From assembly GCA_943914515.1 (NCBI GenBank), contig CALUCI010000176.1:1-11819 (forward strand): DNA of 11,819 bases, in the 5' to 3' direction. Positions within the stretch are counted from its first letter, which is position 1. The number at the start of each line of letters is the position of its first letter. The translations under genes and the position numbers were made by a program. Below are positions 6,064 to 11,819 of the stretch, piece after piece. Source of the DNA: an uncultured Pseudomonas sp. (lineage in GTDB: Bacteria > Pseudomonadota > Gammaproteobacteria > Pseudomonadales > Pseudomonadaceae). The notes under the pieces were generated by a model that was not told the origin of the DNA, searched no databases, and saw only the letters and a program-made list of their open reading frames with translations.

Positions 6064-7325
6064 ACAGGATGTTCAGGGTTTTCGGGTTGTGCTGGATTGT
6101 GCTGGCGCCGTTTGCCAACGCGGTACCGGCGTCAGGAGGATATGGCGGCAAGCCGCTGTCGCTGAATTTTCAGGATGTTGAGATCCGCGCGGTGTTGCAG
6201 GTGCTGGCGGACTTCACCGGGGCCAATCTGGTGGTCAGCGATGCGGTGCAGGGGCGGGTGACGCTGCGCCTGCAGGAGGTGCCCTGGGACCAGGCGCTGG
6301 ACACCGTGCTGCGCAGCAAGGGGCTGGGCAAGCGTCTGGACGGCAATGTGCTGATGGTGGCGCCGCTGGCGGAGTTGGCCGGCACCGGTGCGCCGTTCAT
6401 CGGCTTCAGGGAGCAGGCGCTGCTGCAGGTTCATCACGCCCGCGCGGCCGACATCGCCGAACTGTTCCAGCCCTTGCTGCAGAGTGCTGCCGAGGAAGAC
6501 CCGTGGGGGCCGATCAGCGTCGACGAGCGCACCAACATGTTGATCACCAGTCAGAGCCCGGCACGCCTGGAAACCCTGCGCAGCCTGCTCGGCCAACTGG
6601 ATGTGCCTGTACGCCAGGTCATGATCGAAGCGCGAATCGTCGAAGCCAACGTCGATTACGAGCGGGGCCTGGGTGTGCGTTGGGGCGGTACGCTGGCGGG
6701 TGGTCGGCTGAAGGGGCTGGGGGCGGAATCGCCGACGTTCGTCGATCTGGGACTGGAGAACGCAGGCGCCGGCATCGGTTTCGGCCTGCTGGGCGATGGC
6801 CGGCTGCTGGATCTGGAGCTTTCGGCGATGGAGAAGTCCGGCAACGGCGAGGTGATTTCCCAGCCCAAGGTGATGACTGCCGACAAGGAGACGGCGCGGA
6901 TTCTCAAGGGCACTGAAGTGCCGTACCAGGAATCGGGGGCCAACGGCGCGACGTCGACCACCTTTCGCGAGGCGTCGCTGTCGCTGGAGGTTACCCCGCA
7001 GATCATGCCCGGTGGGCAAGTGAGCATGCAGGTCAGGGTGACCAAGGATGAGCCGGACTATCTTCATGTCCAGGGTGCTGTTCCGCCGATCCGCAAGAAC
7101 GAGGTCACGGCCAGGGTGCAAATCGCTGATGGACAGACCATCGTGATTGGTGGCGTCTACTCCACAACCAAAAGTAATGTGCAGGATAAGGTGCCATTTT
7201 TGGGCGATGTGCCGTATGTTGGGCGGCTGTTTCGTCGCTCTTCCATCATCGAGAAAAAATCTGAGCTGTTGGTCTTCCTGACTCCACGTATCATGAATGA
7301 CCAGGCGATTGCTGTGAGTCATTGA
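6060..7325 (+). CDS. pilQ: PilQ/HofQ-like outer-membrane secretin, short form without AMIN domains
   Basis: Secretins form the outer-membrane ring through which a pilus, or DNA in uptake systems, passes. The 421-residue protein has a Sec signal peptide (basic start, hydrophobic 6-18, likely cleavage after ANA at 21). Next come an STN/N0 domain (about 32-103, LSLNFQDVEIRAVLQVLADFTGANLVVS), a secretin N domain (about 117-183, ISVDERTNMLITSQSPARLETL), and the secretin barrel (about 185-412, with VMIEARIVE, EVISQPKVMTADKETARI and the signature VPFLGDVPYVGRLFRR at 378-393). P. aeruginosa PilQ has about 714 residues including peptidoglycan-binding AMIN domains; none are present here, and the length matches HofQ of E. 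coli (412 aa, from memory) and ComE of Haemophilus. A good Shine-Dalgarno (AAGGAAG, 6049-6055) lies inside the preceding gene, which overlaps by four bases. It is followed after four bases by aroK. Confidence 0.95.
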   Translation: MNRMFRVFGLCWIVLAPFANAVPASGGYGGKPLSLNFQDVEIRAVLQVLADFTGANLVVSDAVQGRVTLRLQEVPWDQALDTVLRSKGLGKRLDGNVLMVAPLAELAGTGAPFIGFREQALLQVHHARAADIAELFQPLLQSAAEEDPWGPISVDERTNMLITSQSPARLETLRSLLGQLDVPVRQVMIEARIVEANVDYERGLGVRWGGTLAGGRLKGLGAESPTFVDLGLENAGAGIGFGLLGDGRLLDLELSAMEKSGNGEVISQPKVMTADKETARILKGTEVPYQESGANGATSTTFREASLSLEVTPQIMPGGQVSMQVRVTKDEPDYLHVQGAVPPIRKNEVTARVQIADGQTIVIGGVYSTTKSNVQDKVPFLGDVPYVGRLFRRSSIIEKKSELLVFLTPRIMNDQAIAVSH

Positions 7326-7329
7326 TTCT

Positions 7330-7848
7330 GTGCGAAATTTGATACTTGTTGGGCCGATGGGTGCTGGCAAAAGCACCATCGGCCGTCTGCTGGCCAAAGA
7401 GCTGCGCCTGCCATTCAAGGATTCCGATAAGGAAATTGAGTTGCGCACGGGTGCCAATATTCCTTGGATATTCGACAAGGAAGGCGAGCCGGGCTTTCGC
7501 GATCGCGAGCAGGCCATGATTGCCGAGTTGTGCACCGCCGATGGTGTCGTGCTGGCTACCGGCGGCGGTGCCGTGATGCGTGATGCCAACCGCAAGGCGC
7601 TGCATGACGGGGGGCGGGTGATCTACCTGCACGCGTCGGTCGAACAGCAGGTGGGGCGTACTGCGCGAGACCGCAACCGGCCGCTGCTGCGCACCGCCAA
7701 TCCCGAGGAAACCCTGCGCAACCTGCTGGCACTGCGTGACCCGCTGTACCGGGAAATCGCCGACCTGGTGGTTGAAACCGACGAGCGGCCGCCGCGCATG
7801 GTGGTGCTGGATATTCTCGAGCGCTTGCAGAAGTTGCCGCCCCGCTAA
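7330..7848 (+). CDS. aroK: Shikimate kinase
   Basis: This cytoplasmic enzyme phosphorylates shikimate with ATP to shikimate 3-phosphate in the pathway to chorismate and the aromatic amino acids. The 172 residues have the full family size. Motifs visible are Walker A GPMGAGKST (8-16), DSD with the shikimate-binding Asp (31-33), GFRDRE with its Arg (55-60), GGGAV (78-82), the lid RNRPLLR (115-121) and LYREIAD (139-145). The start is GTG at 7330, four bases after the pilQ stop; it gives the conserved N-terminus MRNLILVGPMGAGKST, and there is no in-frame ATG before it. No convincing Shine-Dalgarno is seen, so translation may depend on coupling to pilQ. The sequence is nearly that of P. aeruginosa AroK as I recall it. 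Confidence 0.98.
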   Translation: MRNLILVGPMGAGKSTIGRLLAKELRLPFKDSDKEIELRTGANIPWIFDKEGEPGFRDREQAMIAELCTADGVVLATGGGAVMRDANRKALHDGGRVIYLHASVEQQVGRTARDRNRPLLRTANPEETLRNLLALRDPLYREIADLVVETDERPPRMVVLDILERLQKLPPR

Positions 7849-7948
7849 GGCATGACTATCCTCGGCGACCAGTCATGCCGTGACAGGGCAAACAGTTTAT
7901 TGCGCGGGCCGGTTTTCGAGCCCGCGCCTTCGTTCTTTGTGGGGACAC
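7849..7948 (+). promoter_or_regulatory. aroK-aroB spacer with two inverted repeats
   Basis: Immediately after the aroK stop is a 9-bp perfect inverted repeat, GGCATGACT (7849-7857) and AGTCATGCC (7871-7879), with a 13-base loop. A second, GC-rich hairpin follows: GCGCGGGC (7902-7909) and GCCCGCGC (7920-7927) with a 10-base loop. The bases after it (CTTCGTTCTTTG) are only moderately T-rich, so at best it is a weak terminator or attenuator. It ends 21 bases before the aroB start. The repeats are seen directly; a role in setting aroB level relative to aroK is a guess. Confidence 0.5.
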
Positions 7949-9046
7949 ATGCAGACACTTAAGGTCGAACTGGGCGAGCGCAGCTACCCGATCTACATCG
8001 GTGAGGGCCTGCTGGATCAGCCCGAACTGCTGGCACCGCATATCGCAGGCCGGCAGGTCGCCATCGTTTCCAACGAGACCGTCGCCCCCCTGTATCTGGA
8101 GCGCTTGAGCCAGACGCTTGGCGCCTACTCGGTCCTGCCGGTGGTGCTGCCAGACGGCGAATCCTTCAAGAACTGGGAAACCCTGCAACTGATCTTCGAT
8201 GCCCTGCTCACCGCACGGCATGACCGCCGTACCACCGTGGTCGCCCTGGGTGGCGGCGTCATCGGTGACATGGCCGGCTTCGCCGCCGCCTGCTACCAGC
8301 GTGGCGTGGATTTCATCCAGGTGCCGACCACCCTGCTGTCGCAGGTCGATTCCTCGGTAGGCGGCAAGACCGGCATCAACCACCCGCTGGGCAAGAACAT
8401 GGTCGGTGCCTTCTATCAGCCCAACGCGGTGCTGATCGATACCACCAGCCTGCGCACCCTGCCGGCGCGCGAGCTGTCTGCCGGCCTGGCCGAAGTGATC
8501 AAGTACGGCCTGATCTGCGATGAGGCGTTTCTGGGCTGGCTGGAAGACAACGTCGATGCCCTGCGCAACCTCGACAGCGCAGCCTTGACCCAGGCCATCC
8601 ACCGTTCCTGCGCGGCCAAGGCCGCAGTGGTCGGTGCCGATGAGCGCGAGACCGGTGTGCGGGCTACGCTGAACCTGGGTCATACCTTTGGCCACGCCAT
8701 CGAAACCCACATGGGCTACGGTGTCTGGCTGCATGGTGAAGCGGTGTCTGCGGGCACGGTCATGGCGCTGGAAATGTCCATGCGCCTTGGCTGGATCAGC
8801 CAGCAGGAGCGCGATCGCGGCATCCGGCTGTTGCTGCGTGCCGGTCTGCCGGTGGTGCCGCCGCAGGAAATGACCCCTGCGCAGTTCATGCAGCACATGT
8901 CGGTGGACAAGAAGGTGCTCGACGGTCGTTTGCGCCTGGTGCTGCTGCGCCACATGGGCGAGGCGGTGGTTACCGACGATTATCCGCAAGAGATTCTTCA
9001 GGCCACGCTGACGGCGGATTACCGCGCGATCGTGGCCCAGCTTTGA
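7949..9046 (+). CDS. aroB: 3-dehydroquinate synthase
   Basis: AroB uses NAD+ and a divalent metal (Zn/Co) to turn DAHP into 3-dehydroquinate, the second step of the shikimate pathway, in the cytoplasm. The 365 residues are full length. Motifs include PDGESFK (68-74), the nucleotide-binding GGGVIGDMAGF (101-111), PTTLLSQVDSSVGGKTGIN (126-144) and AEVIKYG (181-187) with the metal-ligand Glu. NLGHTFGHAIE (242-252) and LHGEAV (261-266) carry the metal-ligand histidines, and DKK (320-322) lies near the C-terminus. The ATG at 7949 gives the conserved MQTLKVELGERSYPI start behind GGGGAC (7941-7946). The open frame extends upstream to 7880, but that part translates the hairpin region and does not resemble AroB. 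aroK and aroB adjacent on the same strand is the usual arrangement in gammaproteobacteria. Confidence 0.98.
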   Translation: MQTLKVELGERSYPIYIGEGLLDQPELLAPHIAGRQVAIVSNETVAPLYLERLSQTLGAYSVLPVVLPDGESFKNWETLQLIFDALLTARHDRRTTVVALGGGVIGDMAGFAAACYQRGVDFIQVPTTLLSQVDSSVGGKTGINHPLGKNMVGAFYQPNAVLIDTTSLRTLPARELSAGLAEVIKYGLICDEAFLGWLEDNVDALRNLDSAALTQAIHRSCAAKAAVVGADERETGVRATLNLGHTFGHAIETHMGYGVWLHGEAVSAGTVMALEMSMRLGWISQQERDRGIRLLLRAGLPVVPPQEMTPAQFMQHMSVDKKVLDGRLRLVLLRHMGEAVVTDDYPQEILQATLTADYRAIVAQL

Positions 9047-9062
9047 GGTTGATGAGAGCCCG

Positions 9063-10727
9063 ATGACTAGTTTGCATGCCGACGAGGCCTTCCTCGGTCA
9101 CTACCAGTTGAACCACGATCCCTTTGCCGCTCGCGTTCCGGGGTTCAAGTTCTTCCCCGCCCAGCGCAAGCCGGTCCTGGGGCAATTGCACCACCTTGCG
9201 CGCTACAGCCAGTTGCTGCTGGTGGTCACCGGGCCGCAGGGCGCCGGCAAGACCCTGCTGCGCCAGGCGCTGGTCGCCAGTACCAACAAGCAATCGGTTC
9301 AGAGCGTGGTGGTTTCCGCGCGCGGTGCCAGTGATGCCGCTGGCGTGCTGGCCCAGGTCGCACAGTCGCTGAACATGGCCAAGGCCGACGTTCCGGCCAT
9401 TCTTGCCCAGGTCGTGCAACTGGGGCTGACCGGTCAGGAAGTGTATTTGCTGGTCGACGATGCGGAACAACTTGGCGAGTCGGCACTCCAAGCGTTGCTG
9501 GAACTGGCGGCGGGTACCGCGGAAGGGCGGCCTCACGTGTTCCTGTTCGGTGAACCCTCGCTGATCGCCGGGCTGGAAGCGCTGGAAATCGAAGAAGAGC
9601 GCTTTCACGTCATCGAGCTGCAACCCTACACCGAAGACGAAACCCGGGAGTACCTGGAGCAGCGTCTGGAAGGTGCGGGACGTGGCATCGAGGTGCTTGG
9701 CAGCGAGCAGATCGCCGAGATTCACCATAACTCCGAAGGCTGGCCGGGGGTCATCAACCAGGTCGCCCGCGACACTTTGATCGAAGCCATGATCGCCAGC
9801 CGCTCGACGGCGAAGCGACCATCAGTGGGGTTTTCCATGCCGAAGAAACATGTGCTGGCACTGTCCGCCGTAGTAGTGATCGCGGTAGGTGCCGCGGTGC
9901 TGATGCCGAAGAAGGGCGACCAGCCGAAAACCGGCGCACCTGCCGAGCAGGCGCAACTGCCGCTGGGCCAGGGACAGCCGGGCAATGCGCAATCCAACAA
10001 TGGCGGGCCGGCCATCGAGTTCGCCGGTTCTTCGCAGCCGATGCCACTGCCGCTGGTCGGCCAGTCCCAACCGGTCATGCGCGGTCCTCTGGCGGAAGCC
10101 GCGGGCATGGGTGACGGTGAGGAAGCCAGCCCGGCCGGCAACACTGCGCTGCAGCCGCCGACCGTGACGACCATCGCACCGCCTGCAGGCGCCGAAGCCG
10201 GCCCCGCGCCGACGCCGGCACAGCCAATCCAGCACTCGCAGAACATCGCTCAGGCGCAGCCAGTTGCACCCGCTCATCAGCCTGTCGCGCCAGCGGCCAG
10301 CAAGCCGGTTGCGCCTGTGGCCAAGCCGGCTCCGGTTGAAGTGGCCAGCGCCAAGCCTGTCGCGCCAGCCGCCAAACCGGTGGAGAAGCCTGCGGAAAAA
10401 CCCGTCGCCAAACCGGCCGCAGCCCCCGCTGCAGGCGCAGGTGGCGGCTGGTACGCGTCGCAATCGCCGGGCAATTATGTGGTGCAGATTCTTGGCACCA
10501 GCTCCGAGGCCACCGCTCAGGCCTACGTGAAAGCCGAAGGTGGCGACTATCGCTACTTCAAGAAAAACCTGCAGGGCAAACCGCTTTACGTCGTGACCTA
10601 CGGCAATTTCTCCAGCCGCGATGCAGCGCTCAATGCTATCAAAGCCTTGCCAGCCAAGGTCCAGGCTGGTAAACCTTGGCCTCGCACTGTCGCCAGCGTC
10701 CAACAAGAGCTGTCGGCAACCCGCTGA
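9063..10727 (+). CDS. DamX-like protein: ExeA-type AAA ATPase, membrane segment and C-terminal SPOR domain
   Basis: The 554-residue protein has an N-terminal cytoplasmic AAA/ExeA-like domain (about 10-250) with Walker A GPQGAGKT (57-64) and Walker B VYLLVDDAEQL (127-137). The segment FLFGEP (160-165) may hold sensor 1. One membrane helix follows (about 263-281), flanked by KK pairs. Next is a long Pro/Ala/Gln/Lys-rich periplasmic linker (about 285-460) with KPVAP/AKPV repeats, and last a SPOR domain (about 470-545; YVVQILGTSSEATAQAYV, YVVTYGNFSS). SPOR domains bind denuded glycan strands at division septa. The location after aroB matches damX of E. coli, whose cytoplasmic part is, from memory, much shorter. 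The ATG at 9063 lies 16 bases after aroB, so both are probably co-transcribed. A septal cell-envelope role is inferred; the ATPase function is unknown, though both Walker motifs look intact. Confidence 0.9.
   Translation: MTSLHADEAFLGHYQLNHDPFAARVPGFKFFPAQRKPVLGQLHHLARYSQLLLVVTGPQGAGKTLLRQALVASTNKQSVQSVVVSARGASDAAGVLAQVAQSLNMAKADVPAILAQVVQLGLTGQEVYLLVDDAEQLGESALQALLELAAGTAEGRPHVFLFGEPSLIAGLEALEIEEERFHVIELQPYTEDETREYLEQRLEGAGRGIEVLGSEQIAEIHHNSEGWPGVINQVARDTLIEAMIASRSTAKRPSVGFSMPKKHVLALSAVVVIAVGAAVLMPKKGDQPKTGAPAEQAQLPLGQGQPGNAQSNNGGPAIEFAGSSQPMPLPLVGQSQPVMRGPLAEAAGMGDGEEASPAGNTALQPPTVTTIAPPAGAEAGPAPTPAQPIQHSQNIAQAQPVAPAHQPVAPAASKPVAPVAKPAPVEVASAKPVAPAAKPVEKPAEKPVAKPAAAPAAGAGGGWYASQSPGNYVVQILGTSSEATAQAYVKAEGGDYRYFKKNLQGKPLYVVTYGNFSSRDAALNAIKALPAKVQAGKPWPRTVASVQQELSATR
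10258..10442 (+). repeat. Imperfect short coding repeats (KPVAP/AKPV) in the SPOR protein linker
   Basis: The linker codes for many copies of Pro-Val-Ala-Pro and Ala-Lys-Pro-Val units (protein residues about 400-460), with related but not identical DNA units such as AAGCCGGTTGCGCC and AAGCCTGTCGCGCC. This suggests local repeat expansion and drift. The likely product is an extended periplasmic spacer of variable length between strains. Confidence 0.6.
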
Positions 10728-10735
10728 AATAGTCC

Positions 10736-10757
10736 GGTGGCACCTACCCCTGCCACC
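10736..10757 (+). other. Small hairpin after the SPOR gene
   Basis: GGTGGCA (10736-10742) and TGCCACC (10751-10757) form a perfect 7-bp stem with a CCTACCCC loop, nine bases after the stop codon. No T run follows, so it is not a terminator by itself. It may shield the 3' end of the message, or be incidental. Confidence 0.4.
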
Positions 10758-10783
10758 TGCTGAGCGACTCCTGAATCCCGGAC

Positions 10784-10817
10784 AAGCCTGCTGCGTCATA
10801 CGCGGCAGGCTTTTCTG
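10784..10817 (+). terminator. Rho-independent terminator of the pil-aro-SPOR gene set
   Basis: The outer stem AAGCCTGC (10784-10791) and GCAGGCTT (10805-10812) continues through one T-G wobble into GCGT/ACGC around a CAT loop, giving 13 paired positions in all. It is followed by TTTTCTGT. It lies about 57 bases after the SPOR gene and separates it from the gltB promoter region. Confidence 0.88.
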
Positions 10818-10981
10818 TCCCAGACTGCCGGCCACAAGCCCGTCTTGCAGTCATGGCTGAAACGCTTCAGACTCGAGCAATGCCGTTACCACGGCGATCG
10901 CGTAAAAACATTCAAAAATGCGACATAAATTTTCACTGATGCGTCAGTAAATTTGTGAGCTTGTCTGTCGCTGTGCAACAA
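10818..10981 (+). promoter_or_regulatory. Region upstream of the gltB promoter with three short dyads and an AT-rich stretch
   Basis: No gene is visible here. Three inverted repeats with the same geometry (5-base arms, 4-base gap) occur: CTGAA/TTCAG (10857-10870), GCCGT/ACGGC (10882-10895) and ACTGA/TCAGT (10935-10948). The last is flanked by AAATTT on both sides (10927-10932, 10949-10954). The stretch 10903-10955 is clearly richer in A and T than its surroundings, as upstream activating or DNA-bending sites often are. No match to the NtrC consensus (TGCACCA-N5-TGGTGCA) was found by eye. Operator function is inferred only from position ahead of the putative sigma-54 promoter. Confidence 0.35.
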
Positions 10982-10997
10982 TGGCACCCGTATTGCC
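10982..10997 (+). promoter_or_regulatory. Putative sigma-54 (RpoN) -24/-12 promoter of gltB
   Basis: TGGCAC (10982-10987), five bases, then TTGC (10993-10996) reproduces the sigma-54 consensus TGGCAC-N5-TTGCW with exact spacing; only the last base is C instead of A/T. Transcription would start near 11008, giving an 85-base leader before gltB. Sigma-54 promoters need an enhancer-binding protein such as NtrC, and glutamate synthase is a plausible nitrogen-regulated target. The match is seen directly; activity is inferred. Confidence 0.7.
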
Positions 10998-11092
10998 CCC
11001 GCAAAGCTGGCGTTCGTTCGGCGTGGATGGTAAGTGGTTGTATTAAAAAGAGATTTGCCTTTGTGAGAGGCGAACCTGGTGAGAATGTGTCT

Positions 11093-11819
11093 ATGAAAAC
11101 AGGTCTGTACCATCCCGAAGAATTCAAAGATAACTGTGGTTTTGGCCTGATTGCCCACATGACGGGCGAACCCAGCCACCACCTTTTGCAAACGGCTATC
11201 GAAGCCCTGACCTGCATGACCCACCGCGGTGGGATCAACGCCGACGGCAAGACCGGCGACGGTTGCGGCCTGCTGATGCAAAAGCCCGATCTGTTCCTGC
11301 GCGCAGTCGCCAAGGAGCATTTCGGTAGCGAACTGCCGAAGCAGTACGCGGTGGGCATGGTGTTCTTCAACCAGAACGACGCCAAGGCCGAAGCCGCCCG
11401 CGAAAACATGAACCGCGAGATCCTCGCTGCCGGCCTGCAACTGGTCGGCTGGCGCAAAGTGCCGATCGACACCAGCGTTCTGGGTCGCCTGGCGCTGGAG
11501 CGTCTGCCGCAGATCGAGCAGGTGTTCATTGGCGGCGAAGGCCTGAGCGATCAGGAATTCGCCATCAAGCTGTTCAGTGCCCGTCGCCGCTCCTCGGTCG
11601 CCAACGCCGAAGACACCGACCACTACATCTGCAGCTTTTCGCACAAGACCATCATCTACAAAGGCCTGATGATGCCGGCGGACCTCGCCGCCTTCTATCC
11701 GGACCTGAGCGACGAGCGCCTGCAAACCGCGATCTGCGTGTTCCACCAGCGCTTCTCCACCAACACCCTGCCGAAATGGCCGCTGGCTCAGCCATTCCGC
11801 TTTCTCGCCCACAACGGCG
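11093..11819 (+). CDS. gltB: Glutamate synthase (NADPH) large subunit, N-terminal part (3' end outside window)
   Basis: The GOGAT large subunit takes the amide of glutamine and, with 2-oxoglutarate and electrons from GltD, makes two glutamates; with glutamine synthetase it forms the main ammonium assimilation route. The visible 242 residues are the class II (Ntn) glutamine amidotransferase domain. A 14-residue propeptide precedes Cys15 (DNCGFGLIAHM), the nucleophile. THRGGINADGKTGDGCG, SFSHKTIIYKGLM and FHQRFSTNTLPKWPLAQPFR-type motifs follow, with HNG at the window edge. The ATG at 11093 gives the family N-terminus MKTGLYHPEEFKDNCG. A GTG two codons upstream is also in frame but not needed; GGTGAG (11078-11083) is the likely Shine-Dalgarno. 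The reading frame is intact to the edge. It has its own promoter region and is separated from the SPOR gene by a terminator. Confidence 0.97.
   Translation, partial: MKTGLYHPEEFKDNCGFGLIAHMTGEPSHHLLQTAIEALTCMTHRGGINADGKTGDGCGLLMQKPDLFLRAVAKEHFGSELPKQYAVGMVFFNQNDAKAEAARENMNREILAAGLQLVGWRKVPIDTSVLGRLALERLPQIEQVFIGGEGLSDQEFAIKLFSARRRSSVANAEDTDHYICSFSHKTIIYKGLMMPADLAAFYPDLSDERLQTAICVFHQRFSTNTLPKWPLAQPFRFLAHNG

Noticed and set aside
7269..7294. Possible aroK promoter inside pilQ (TTGGTC and TATCAT)
   Set aside because: The spacer is only 14 bases and both hexamers are weak.
6132..7595. Long - strand open frame (487 codons) opposite pilQ and aroK
   Set aside because: It crosses two well supported genes on the other strand, and its composition (His, Gln, Arg-rich) is typical of antisense frames in GC-rich DNA.
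10738..10753. TGGCAC followed by TGCC after the SPOR gene
   Set aside because: It looks like a sigma-54 site but the GC is one base off, and the sequence is explained by the hairpin at 10736-10757.
10886..11812. - strand open frame (308 codons) opposite gltB and its promoter
   Set aside because: gltB is certain on the + strand, and the frame runs through the promoter region without a ribosome site or family resemblance.

Overview
The window reads as chromosomal DNA of a Pseudomonas of the non-aeruginosa kind (fluorescens/putida-like). The protein sequences and the order malic enzyme, ponA, pilM-N-O-P-Q, aroK, aroB, a SPOR-domain ATPase and gltB match, from memory, the arrangement around PA5046-PA5036 of P. 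aeruginosa. The DNA is GC-rich, and the spacer after the malic enzyme gene carries a REP pair of the GTGGGAGCCGGC type common in these species. The species cannot be named from the sequence alone.

Layout. The 3' end of a malic enzyme gene (maeB, + strand) runs off the left edge and converges with ponA/mrcA (PBP1A, - strand). The 323-base spacer between them holds a rho-independent terminator, a second, longer symmetric terminator and a REPIN-like inverted REP pair. ponA is divergent from a tightly overlapping set pilM, pilN, a fused pilO-pilP, and pilQ. This runs almost without gap into aroK, then after a 100-base spacer with two inverted repeats into aroB, then into a DamX-like gene (AAA ATPase, one membrane segment, Pro/Ala linker, SPOR domain), which ends in a terminator. 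A 365-base spacer with an almost perfect sigma-54 promoter leads into the 5' part of gltB, which runs off the right edge.

How the genes fit together. ponA makes and crosslinks peptidoglycan. The pilMNOPQ set encodes the inner-membrane alignment complex and outer-membrane secretin of a type IV pilus or DNA-uptake machine. The DamX-like protein probably binds septal peptidoglycan. aroK and aroB supply two steps of the shikimate pathway. The same neighbourhood (mrcA, hofM-Q, aroK, aroB, damX) is known from E. coli. The pil genes here resemble that reduced Hof/Com form more than the full P. aeruginosa system: PilM is short and has lost the recognisable second phosphate motif of its actin-like fold, PilQ lacks AMIN domains, and PilO and PilP are joined in one polypeptide without a lipoprotein signal. 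This reduced, fused alignment complex is the most interesting content of the window. The putative sigma-54 promoter of gltB, which would link glutamate synthase to nitrogen status, comes next.
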